A DNA stretch of 6,001 nt from CAZXEU01 sp964639665 (GTDB taxonomy: Bacteria; Bacteroidota; Rhodothermia; Rhodothermales; Bin80), in assembly GCA_964639665.1 (NCBI GenBank), contig CAZXEU010000010.1, positions 1 to 6,001 of the forward strand. The letters run 5' to 3'. How positions within the stretch are numbered: the stretch's first letter is position 1; each line of letters starts with the position of its first letter. This document shows, piece by piece, positions 1 through 5,947 of this stretch. Under the pieces are notes generated by a model. That model saw only the letters and a list, made by a program, of their open reading frames with translations, was not told where the DNA came from and ran no database searches. The position numbers were made by a program, and so were the translations under genes.

Positions 1-54
1 ATACTGCTGCACCAACGGAAACATCTCTTCCGCCGTACGTCTGAGTCTTGCCAT
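1..54 (-). CDS. Partial CDS: N-terminus of a transposase / IS accessory-like protein
   Basis: Only the first 18 codons are inside the window; the gene runs off the left edge. The peptide reads MARLRRTAEEMFPLVQQY. The basic start followed by an EEMFPLVxxY stretch resembles the N-termini of small helix-turn-helix IS proteins of the IS66 TnpA / Orf1 type, where this segment precedes a 'SGxSQKxFC' helix; that next part lies outside the window. The ATG at 54-52 is chosen because the resemblance begins exactly there. No strong Shine-Dalgarno sequence precedes it. A perfect inverted repeat at 69-104 and a long gene-poor stretch lie upstream, which fits the edge of a mobile element. The family assignment is from memory of similar sequences and rests on very few residues. 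It could also be an unrelated small DNA-binding protein. Confidence 0.45.
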   Translation of the reverse strand, partial: MARLRRTAEEMFPLVQQY

Positions 55-68
55 GCGATCCAGGATTT

Positions 69-104
69 GAGTTCTCGGTACTTGCAGTAATTTCCCGAGA
101 ACTC
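69..104. repeat. Perfect 10-bp inverted repeat upstream of the IS-like gene
   Basis: The arms are gagttctcgg (69-78) and ccgagaactc (95-104), an exact reverse-complement pair around a 16-base spacer. Neither flank extends the pairing. The structure sits 15 bases before the ATG of the transposase-like gene, so it may be a leader hairpin, an operator for a dimeric regulator, or part of an insertion-sequence end. Read leftward, the outer arm is immediately preceded by gtaac (109-105). IS66-type ends often start GTAA, so an element boundary near 109 is possible but unproven. There is no T-run, so it is not a typical intrinsic terminator. Confidence 0.6.
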
Positions 105-826
105 GTTACCCGATCAAGATGCAGTTCGCCGCACGCTTACATACATAATGCGCGGTCCCATTACGAGCGGTGTCATCATAGAAACGCGCGATGCCACAAA
201 AGTAATGAAGACTAAATGTAATTGTGCCGAAACTGCAATAGAGGCGATTTGTGTCGTGCACCGGCTTCGCGGCCGCTCTATCATCAGACATCCCGGCCAC
301 CATTGACTAAACGTTCGGGCACTCTGGTCCGTGTGCCCTCCTCGCAAGGAATCATGCCCGGCAAGAGGTAGGTGGGCCTCTCAGGCCGGAACTGCTCGGT
401 TACCTTCGGGCCCGGGTTTCTTTTGGCTCCTCGGAAACATCCACGCGTGCCCGTAAAGGCGTGCGGCCCGTGCGTTTGGTTTCACCGAATAGTTAGTGGC
501 GAGGCTATGATTCGAGGGCGGGTGGCGAAAGGCAATCCGCCCCCGTCACTTTGCACTGTGTCGCGTAGCGTATGCCCAGGAAATTCCGCCGATCTGCGAG
601 CGTCGGCGCGGTGCCTTGCACCAAGTGTCGCGTTTTCGCTTGAATCTTCGATTGGGGCCAAAGTTGGAGCTTGACCCAAGCGCGCCCAAGTGCGAGGAAT
701 GGAAGGCTCGCCGCCCACCTGCCTTCCCATGCGACCCCGGAATACCTGCTCCGAGGCTTCCGGAGGATTGTCACAGCCCGCAGGGCCAGGCACCGGCAAT
801 CAACGCTCGCATATGCCTGCAGTAGC
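105..826. other. Gene-poor stretch, no supported feature
   Basis: No open frame here on either strand resembles a known protein. The ones present overlap one another on opposite strands and have low-complexity Arg/Pro/Ser-rich translations typical of chance frames in GC-rich DNA. The first part (about 105-300) is visibly richer in A+T than the operon on the right. Small hairpins occur, for example gggcac/gtgccc (317-322/333-338), gggcgg/ccgccc (516-521/537-542) and ctccg/cggag (749-753/761-765), but none has a T-tract or a recognised RNA motif. I saw no tRNA, tmRNA, RNase P or SRP RNA core motif. It may be decayed DNA next to an insertion sequence, or may hold an RNA I do not recognise. Confidence 0.5.
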
Positions 827-1462
827 CTAGAAGAAATACTGGCTGTGCGGCTTGAAAGAGCTCGAATTCTCCGGGGAAACGACCGAGCTGACATCCAGTC
901 TCAGTGCGTGATCGCACGCATCGCCGGTCAAGAAAGCCATCGTCCCAGGCGGGTTGGCCAAGAGGTCCAGCTCGGCCTCCAGGTCCATGTCGATGCTGCA
1001 CGTACCTGACCGGGTTTCGACCATCCAGTCCAGTGTTCCGGCCAAGCCCCCGTCAATGCCGAAATCGTCGAAGAAACCGACAATCCTAATGTTCAGGCTA
1101 TAGTCGACACCCGGATTGGCGTCCAGCACAAAATCTGTCCCTTCACTTCCCTTTATCCCACATCCGGACGGCACAAAACTGATTCCAAGTCCCGTGCTTA
1201 CAGTATCGCCGGAAGTATTATCCGTGGCACTGATCCTAGCACGCGCCTCGCCTCCCTGCGGACATGCAATGGTAACCTCCTCCGGTCCGTGAATGGCAGT
1301 GATCTGCGGCATAGTATCTGCCATAACTGCCATCATTCCCTCCAGAAGACCCACCGTTTCCTCTTCGCTAAGAGGTCTGTTTTCATCCGGTTCAGTGGAA
1401 TCGCACATCGCCAGAAATACGACAATGGCGCACGCCAGGATGATTCGTGCTAGACTCTTCAT
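827..1462 (-). CDS. Putative lipoprotein / secreted protein of unknown function
   Basis: A 211-residue protein that I do not recognise as a named family. Residues 1-20 form an export signal: a Lys/Arg N-terminus, a hydrophobic core (about 7-18), then LAMC with C20 followed by DSTEPDE. This resembles a lipobox, but Met just before the Cys is unusual (Gly/Ala/Ser is normal), so the protein may be lipidated or simply secreted. After an acidic linker (about 21-36) there is a predicted helix (about 33-53). A beta-rich-looking domain follows with four cysteines, C67 (in CPQGG), C101, C155 and C183, which could make two disulfides outside the cytoplasm. A CPxGG...C...G..F.L arrangement occurs in small lipoproteins of several environmental phyla. 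The gene stands alone, with 599 bases between it and the next gene upstream. The Shine-Dalgarno is weak (GAAG only). Nested inverted repeats lie at 1483-1613, just before the start. Confidence 0.75.
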   Translation of the reverse strand: MKSLARIILACAIVVFLAMCDSTEPDENRPLSEEETVGLLEGMMAVMADTMPQITAIHGPEEVTIACPQGGEARARISATDNTSGDTVSTGLGISFVPSGCGIKGSEGTDFVLDANPGVDYSLNIRIVGFFDDFGIDGGLAGTLDWMVETRSGTCSIDMDLEAELDLLANPPGTMAFLTGDACDHALRLDVSSVVSPENSSSFKPHSQYFF

Positions 1463-1482
1463 GGCTTCGATGCTGGTTTATT

Positions 1483-1613
1483 GCATGTGACGAGATGAAC
1501 ATCTCGAGACGCAGCGGCCAGTAATTGCGTCAGGCTCCTGACCTTCGCCGTACTGGCCGAACCCGGCCAAATTGGAGTTCATGCCACATGATGTCTCGGT
1601 GCCCGTCACATGC
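1483..1613. repeat. Three nested perfect inverted repeats
   Basis: Outer arms: gcatgtgacg (1483-1492) and cgtcacatgc (1604-1613). Middle arms: cggccagta (1515-1523) and tactggccg (1551-1559). Inner arms: gtcagg (1529-1534) and cctgac (1537-1542). All three pairs are exact reverse complements and each lies inside the previous one. The middle and inner pairs share nearly the same centre (1537 and 1535.5), so they can stack into one stem separated by a 5 x 8 internal loop. On the minus strand this falls 21 to 151 bases before the ATG of the lipoprotein-like gene. An alternative small hairpin, tggcc/ggcca (1554-1558/1565-1569), would compete with the middle stem. Function is not known. A structured leader, a compound operator or a hairpin-type mobile or repeat element are all possible. 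Confidence 0.6.
1491..1506. repeat. 16-base palindrome / short hairpin before the lipoprotein-like gene
   Basis: The sequence cgagatgaacatctcg is a perfect inverted repeat with 7-base arms and a 2-base centre (or 6-base arms with a 4-base GAAC/GTTC loop). It ends 29 bases upstream of the ATG at 1462-1460 and uses two of the bases of the outer arm that starts at 1483, so the two structures partly exclude each other. The spacing fits an operator for a dimeric regulator or a leader hairpin. No T-run follows. Confidence 0.5.
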
Positions 1614-2061
1614 TATTGCCGCCGAGAATCACAGGATAGTCACTTGCCATAGTAGCGCGGGCGCGAGACACTAGTACTTATACCTTGTGCAATGGGGATC
1701 GAATACGTTCGGAGTTTCTGGTAAATTGGAGCTTGTGAGGACGCCTTCAGACAGGCCCATTAAGCCCGGCAGGTTTGTTCCTCCAGGCGATTGGCACGCT
1801 TGCTGCAGACGACCCGTCCGGGCCCGGCGAGCTCCTTCAGTGCTACAGCCGCCATGGCACGATCCGGCACGGCAGCAAGAGACCTAACTCCCGGCATGTG
1901 CTAGAATGGCGCTACGGCCGCCAGCAGGATCGGATCAGATTCGCGCCTGGCTGCAAGTGCAATTGAGCACCACGCAGGGGAGTGCGCGGCTTGAAGCTGG
2001 CTCTGTGGATCATCAAAGTTATGGCCTTCGGCATGCAACCCGGTTCGGCTATGTCTGCCAT

Positions 2062-2757
2062 CTAGCAGCTGCCCACGCGTTTTCTCCGCGAGGACTTTCT
2101 GGCCTTCGCCCTCTGGATATAGGCCGCAGCGTTGGGCGTTTTGCAACTGGTTTCGCCGTGATCGACGGTTACCGTGCCTATGGCATCTGCCACGCGCAGC
2201 GCCTCTTTTTCCAGCGCGCCGCCTCGCATGCCGATTGCAACGAGCGCCATGTTCATGGCATGTCGCTCCCGGTTATGCCGCCCATGAATGTCTCGCTCTA
2301 TTACCGATAGGAACGGAAGAAAGAACTCGTCGGATACATCCTCTGACTGCAATGCGAACTGCGCCAGGATGCACCACGCGGCCTGCCCTTTCCACTCGTG
2401 GCCTGCATCCATCCATTCTCGCATGAGTGCTTCCGCGTGCTTGGTACCGCCTGCCAGCTTCGCAAACGCATCCGTCAGCACGTAGCTGTCGAGATCTTCC
2501 GACCATGCTTGCAACAAGGCCGAACCGGCCATCTTCGGATCCGCGATCATGGTCGCCAGCACACGCGCGTCGTGGTTGCCGCTCTTCCAGAGCTCCTCGG
2601 CCGCCACGTGGCTCCTTTTCGCCTTCTTCCTGAGCGCCTTCAAATTGGCGTAGCTAACGCCGAACTGGGGGCCGCTCACGCCGTGGCGCCGGTAAATCTT
2701 GCGGTTCTGCGCGGTGCCGCACGCTTCGAGAGCCTGGAGCAGTTCCGGGGCGGTCAT
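2062..2757 (-). CDS. AlkD-like DNA alkylation repair protein (HEAT-like repeats)
   Basis: A 231-residue cytoplasmic protein of the DNA alkylation repair family (Pfam PF08713), the usual length for the family. Family hallmarks are visible in order: GVSYANLKALRKKAK (33-47), ELWKSGNHDARVLATMIADP (55-74), W85 followed by DLDSYVLTDAFA (88-99), NRERHAMNMALVAIG (162-176) and VDHGETSCKTPNAAAYI (198-214). The tail after 215 is strongly basic. AlkD proteins are stacked helical HEAT-like repeats that bind DNA and excise N3- and N7-alkylated bases. Distant members may have other or no glycosylase activity, and I cannot place the catalytic Trp/Asp/Arg set with certainty here. The start is well fixed by AGAGGGGA at 2774-2767, 9 bases before the ATG. 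It begins 15 bases after the amidohydrolase stop, so it is probably the last gene of that transcription unit. Confidence 0.88.
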   Translation of the reverse strand: MTAPELLQALEACGTAQNRKIYRRHGVSGPQFGVSYANLKALRKKAKRSHVAAEELWKSGNHDARVLATMIADPKMAGSALLQAWSEDLDSYVLTDAFAKLAGGTKHAEALMREWMDAGHEWKGQAAWCILAQFALQSEDVSDEFFLPFLSVIERDIHGRHNRERHAMNMALVAIGMRGGALEKEALRVADAIGTVTVDHGETSCKTPNAAAYIQRAKARKSSRRKRVGSC

Positions 2758-2766
2758 CCTGTCGAG

Positions 2767-2774
2767 TCCCCTCT
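2767..2774 (-). promoter_or_regulatory. Ribosome binding site of the AlkD-like gene
   Basis: AGAGGGGA on the minus strand, 9 bases before the ATG at 2757-2755. It overlaps the TAG stop of the amidohydrolase gene (2775-2773). It is the clearest Shine-Dalgarno within the cluster and supports both this start and co-transcription. Confidence 0.6.
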
Positions 2775-4206
2775 AATTTCTGTAGTCCAGTGGTGGCATT
2801 CGGTCGCCAAGCAGAGAACGGTAGATATAATCCGGTCCCCGACGTCGCTCGAATTCCTCCCGGGCCGAACGCAGCAGCGCCGGGTCAGTGATCAGATCGA
2901 CAGCGCTGAGCGCCAGTGTCTTGGCGGCCAATGCCATACCCTTGATCCCTATGCTCATTCCACCTGCCGCTACGGCTTGCCAGCTGTGCGCCGACGTGCC
3001 AGGCACCCACGTGGCAATGTCGACGCCCGCAGTGGGAACCACGACGCTCACGTCGCCCACGTCAGTGGAACCCTTGGACATGCGAAGCTCAAAGGGCTCA
3101 ATCATCTGCCCGCTGTCAATGGGCGGAAGGGCTCCCTCCAGCGTTTCCCGGATGGCCCGGGCAAAGGCGGCTTCCTCTTCCGAGTAATGGACTCCTCCCA
3201 GCGCGGTCAGGTTCTCGTACACGACCGACGCCAAAGCCTCGTTCGGCAACACGCTGTGTATGCCGTGGATTATTTCGTAGTCCATTTCAGTGCCTGTTCC
3301 CTGCGCTGCACCCTCGGCAGCCAGGACCACGCGATCGAATATGCCTTCCAGCACTTCCGCGCTCGGATGACGTACATAGTAGTAGACTTCGCTGTAGTCC
3401 GGAACCACGTTTGGCGCAAGGCCTCCGCGCGTAATCACGTAGTGGATGCGTGCCTCCGACGGGACGTGTTCCCGCAACAGATTCACCATGTAGTTCATGG
3501 CTTCTACGCCGTCGAGTGCTGATCTGCCACGCTCCGGCGCACCCGCCGCGTGCGTGGAAAAGCCATGAAAGCGAAACTTGGCTGACCGGTTGGCCAGCGT
3601 AGAAGCGGCACTGGCATCATTGCGGTCGCTCGGATGCCAATGAAGCGCGGCGTCCACGTCGCCAAAGAGACCCTCGCGCACCATGTAAACCTTGCCGGCG
3701 CCGCCCTCCTCCGCTGGCGTGCCGTACACGCGGATGGTCCCGCTTCTGCCGCTGTTATTCAGAAAATCCCTCACGGCCACAGCCGCTGCAACGGAGGCCG
3801 CACCAAACAGGTGGTGCCCGCAAGCATGTCCGGCCGCCCCTTCCGCGCGGGCCTGACGACGCGGGACAGCCGCCTGCGACAATCCCGGCAGGGCATCATA
3901 CTCGGCCAGTATGCCGATAACGGGCCTGCCTGCCCCGTATTCGGCGACAAAGGCCGTAGGTATGCCCGCTACGCCGGAGGTAACGGAAAAGCCCTCGCCC
4001 GCAAGCTCTGCGGACAGCAATTCCGCGCTTCTGGATTCCCGGTACCCAACCTCTGCCCACTCCCAGATCTGGAGCGCTACGCTCTCGTAGACGTCAATGC
4101 GGGCATCGACGGAACTGACCACACGCTCGTGTACTGACTGGGCAGCTACCGCAGGTACCACTAGCGCCAGAGCGACTGGCAGCGGAGCAAATCGAACACT
4201 CTTCAT
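2773..4206 (-). CDS. Exported M20D-family amidohydrolase, AbgB-like
   Basis: A 477-residue zinc-dependent amidohydrolase of peptidase family M20, subfamily D, closest in style and length to AbgB (p-aminobenzoyl-glutamate hydrolase subunit B). Visible in order: signal peptide 1-22 (KSVR start, hydrophobic 8-18, AVAA then Q23); metal and catalytic residues D104 (AEYDALPG), ACGHH at 128-132, the EE pair E166-E167 (PAEEGGAGK), H189 (LHWHP) and H407 (SAHSW); and a lid/dimerisation segment STHAAGAPERGRSALD (217-232) typical of M20D. The family cleaves amide bonds of acylated amino acids or related conjugates; this substrate is unknown. I chose the ATG at 4206 because it begins the signal peptide; an upstream in-frame ATG at 4245 would bury that signal. 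The gene starts 2 bases after the nitrilase stop. Export is unusual, since AbgB itself is cytoplasmic. Confidence 0.9.
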   Translation of the reverse strand: MKSVRFAPLPVALALVVPAVAAQSVHERVVSSVDARIDVYESVALQIWEWAEVGYRESRSAELLSAELAGEGFSVTSGVAGIPTAFVAEYGAGRPVIGILAEYDALPGLSQAAVPRRQARAEGAAGHACGHHLFGAASVAAAVAVRDFLNNSGRSGTIRVYGTPAEEGGAGKVYMVREGLFGDVDAALHWHPSDRNDASAASTLANRSAKFRFHGFSTHAAGAPERGRSALDGVEAMNYMVNLLREHVPSEARIHYVITRGGLAPNVVPDYSEVYYYVRHPSAEVLEGIFDRVVLAAEGAAQGTGTEMDYEIIHGIHSVLPNEALASVVYENLTALGGVHYSEEEAAFARAIRETLEGALPPIDSGQMIEPFELRMSKGSTDVGDVSVVVPTAGVDIATWVPGTSAHSWQAVAAGGMSIGIKGMALAAKTLALSAVDLITDPALLRSAREEFERRRGPDYIYRSLLGDRMPPLDYRN

Positions 4207-4208
4207 GG

Positions 4209-5039
4209 TTAAACGATGGTTCCGGATCCGCCGAGCCGCATCCATGCCTCGGCATAGGCCCCCACCGGGAAGCCCAGATAGCCGGGATAGCCGAGGCGCG
4301 CTTTGTGTAGCTCTTGCAAGTCCAGCGTCAACACTGCGAATGATTCCGTGGTTTCCAGGAGTACGGCGCCCGACGGACCAACGACATAGGAGGGTGCACC
4401 CGCCTCGGGACCGGGACGGTTCACGGAAATGACGAAAGCGGCCGAGGTCAGTGCGATCGCCCGGTACACCAGCAGCCAGTTGGCGGCAGTCGCCTCTTCT
4501 GTAGCCCTGGGCGCCAGGATGATGTCCGTTCCTTGCGCTGCAAGAAGCTGACTCCCGACCAGCCTGTTGGCGTCAGAGCAGACCTGAATGCCGAGCCGGG
4601 GACCCAGTGCAGTGGAGGTCCTGGGCGGCTGGAGGCCCGCAGAATAGTGATATGTCTCCCAGAAGCCCTCTTCCTCAGGAAGGTGCATCTTGCGGTGCTC
4701 CAGCACCAGCGTGCCACCGGCATCGAACAAGAGCGCCGTGTTGTGCCTCAGCCCCGTCTCGCGGTCAGAAACGATGGCGCCGCCCAGAAGGCCTATCGCC
4801 GCATCCCGCGCTGCCGCACTCTGCGCGCGGTAGCGCGGACCTTCCGGCGCCTCGGCATCGCTCTCTACCGCGATTTTCGAAACAGGAGACCACGAATTCA
4901 GCGGCAACTCCGGCAATACCGCGAGCTGCGCGCCGTAGTGCCGTGCCCGTCGCAGCACTCTGGGCAGCCGCTTCGCTTGCTCCGCGTCCGCGAATACCTC
5001 GCCAATCAGGGCAACGGTAAAGGTCTCCTCCGGCATCAT
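4209..5039 (-). CDS. Carbon-nitrogen hydrolase (nitrilase superfamily)
   Basis: A 276-residue cytoplasmic enzyme of the nitrilase/amidase superfamily (Pfam PF00795), normal in length. The Glu-Lys-Cys catalytic triad is visible: E44 (LPELPLN), K117 (HRKMHLPEEEGFWE, with the acidic residues that follow the Lys) and C154 (IQVCSDANR). Such enzymes hydrolyse non-peptide C-N bonds of amides, carbamoyl compounds or nitriles through a cysteine thioester. The CSDANR nucleophile elbow does not let me name the substrate; amidase or N-carbamoyl amidase activity is more likely than true nitrilase. The start is placed at 5039, where ATGA overlaps the stop of the upstream TIM-barrel gene; an open frame reaching 5150 would add 37 Arg/Gly-rich residues unlike the family. 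MM at the start leaves 5036 as an alternative. There is no strong Shine-Dalgarno, so translation is probably coupled to the upstream gene. Confidence 0.88.
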   Translation of the reverse strand: MMPEETFTVALIGEVFADAEQAKRLPRVLRRARHYGAQLAVLPELPLNSWSPVSKIAVESDAEAPEGPRYRAQSAAARDAAIGLLGGAIVSDRETGLRHNTALLFDAGGTLVLEHRKMHLPEEEGFWETYHYSAGLQPPRTSTALGPRLGIQVCSDANRLVGSQLLAAQGTDIILAPRATEEATAANWLLVYRAIALTSAAFVISVNRPGPEAGAPSYVVGPSGAVLLETTESFAVLTLDLQELHKARLGYPGYLGFPVGAYAEAWMRLGGSGTIV

Positions 5040-5947
5040 TGAAGTGAGCCCGCAGGAAAGTGCGCGCGGATCTTCTTGTTCAGATAGGCCGCGCTTCGAT
5101 GCAACTGGTCCAGGCCGTCCACGCCGTCCTCTATGCTTATCCAGCCACAAAACCCCGCCGCGGCAAGCTCAGATAGGATGGCGTCGTAGTCGTTCAGTCC
5201 CTGGCCTATTTCACCGTGTGCCAGCCGAGCAGCATACCCGTCTCCAATCTCCTCCCGCGCCAGGTCATCGAGCGTGCCCGTCGTCAGATACCGGTCGCTC
5301 GCATGCATCGTGACCACGCGGTCGCTAACGGCACGAAGCCAATGTAGCGGGTCCTCACCTGCCATGATGGCATTGGAGGGATCATAATTTACGCCGAAAT
5401 TGGGGGCATCTATGCGCGCAAGAAGCGCCAGAAATACCTCAAGCGAGCGGGCAAATTCCGGGTAACGCCAGTAATTGTCCTTGTAATGGTTCTCCAGCAC
5501 GAGCGTGATGCCGGACTCGGCTGCATAAGCCGCGCACGCATGCACGGCATCCGCAACATAGTCCAGGCCGCATTCGATACCAATTCCTGGCCGGCCCTGC
5601 CCGGAGAGTACGCGGCAATAGCGTCCGCCAAGCGCGGCCGTCATGTCAATCCACCGCATCTGTCTATCCACTTCGGCCCTGCGGAATTCCGCATCCGGAT
5701 GACAGAAATCCGGCGAGCAGCAGAGCATGGGGATCTCGAGCCCATGCTCCCGTGCGAGATTCCTGAAGACCGGCCAGGAAGCCCGCTGCTCCAGTTCGAT
5801 AAAGCCGCCGTAGAATTCCAGCCCCTCTACTTCGAGCGTAGCGGCCATCGCGATCCATTCTGCCAGGGACAGGCTGCCCGTCACGCAGAGCGGATCCATG
5901 TATGCCTTCGGAAATACCGCGAGACGGGGCCTCCCTCTACGGTTCAT
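5036..5947 (-). CDS. Sugar phosphate isomerase/epimerase family protein (TIM barrel)
   Basis: A 303-residue protein of the xylose isomerase-like TIM-barrel superfamily (Pfam PF01261). A metal site like that of the ketose 3-epimerases is visible: E152 (LVLENHY), D189 (VNYDPSN), H215 (VTMHASD) and E273 (ISIEDG). Other conserved pieces are EGLEFYG (41-47), SPDFCHPD (78-85) and HGEIGQGLNDYDAIL (244-258). Members isomerise or epimerise sugars, inositols or other polyols using a divalent metal; I cannot pick the substrate. There is no signal peptide, so it is cytoplasmic. The start at 5947 has AAAGGAAG at 5964-5957, 9 bases upstream. The gene overlaps the nitrilase start by ATGA (5039-5036). In-frame Met17 (at 5899) is a less likely start, because residues 9-12 (LAVF) look like part of the first strand. 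Confidence 0.87.
   Translation of the reverse strand: MNRRGRPRLAVFPKAYMDPLCVTGSLSLAEWIAMAATLEVEGLEFYGGFIELEQRASWPVFRNLAREHGLEIPMLCCSPDFCHPDAEFRRAEVDRQMRWIDMTAALGGRYCRVLSGQGRPGIGIECGLDYVADAVHACAAYAAESGITLVLENHYKDNYWRYPEFARSLEVFLALLARIDAPNFGVNYDPSNAIMAGEDPLHWLRAVSDRVVTMHASDRYLTTGTLDDLAREEIGDGYAARLAHGEIGQGLNDYDAILSELAAAGFCGWISIEDGVDGLDQLHRSAAYLNKKIRAHFPAGSLQ

Larger units (their letters stand above)
1463..2061. other. Intergenic region with nested inverted repeats, no supported gene
   Basis: This lies between the end of the alkylation-repair gene and the start of the lipoprotein-like gene, both read leftward. Short open frames exist (for example + 1687-1887 and + 1775-1966), but they overlap in different frames, lack clear ribosome binding sites and match nothing I know. 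The left third carries the palindromic structures annotated separately. It must hold the promoter of the lipoprotein-like gene, but I cannot point to a convincing -35/-10 pair. No clear intrinsic terminator follows the repair gene. Confidence 0.5.

Noticed and set aside
317..338. Hairpin gggcac/gtgccc as a terminator or RNA element
   Set aside because: A 6-base stem with a 10-base loop and no T-tract is common by chance in GC-rich DNA.
372..674. A 100-codon plus-strand frame in the gene-poor left part
   Set aside because: No domain, no convincing ribosome binding site, and a Pro/Arg/Ser/Cys-rich translation; overlapping frames on the other strand are just as long.
749..765. Hairpin ctccg/cggag as a terminator for the lipoprotein-like gene
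   Set aside because: The stem is only 5 bases, the loop is 7, no T-run follows on the minus strand, and it lies more than 60 bases past the stop.
505..894. A 129-codon minus-strand frame overlapping the end of the lipoprotein-like gene
   Set aside because: It is out of frame with the better supported gene, and its Arg/Ser/Leu-rich translation resembles nothing known.
1687..1966. Two overlapping short plus-strand frames between the repair gene and the lipoprotein-like gene
   Set aside because: They conflict with each other, lack Shine-Dalgarno sequences and resemble no protein family I know.
2398..3522. A 374-codon open frame on the plus strand
   Set aside because: It lies antisense across the amidohydrolase and the AlkD-like gene, both of which have clear family motifs. 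Its translation is His/Arg-rich with no recognisable domain, as expected of a shadow frame in GC-rich DNA.
4207..4245. Amidohydrolase start at 4245
   Set aside because: It would place 13 polar residues in front of a good signal peptide and overlap the nitrilase gene end; the ATG at 4206 begins the signal directly.
5040..5150. N-terminal extension of the nitrilase-like protein to 5150
   Set aside because: The 37 extra residues are Arg/Gly-rich, lie inside the TIM-barrel gene and have no counterpart in the family; the ATGA junction start at 5039 is better.
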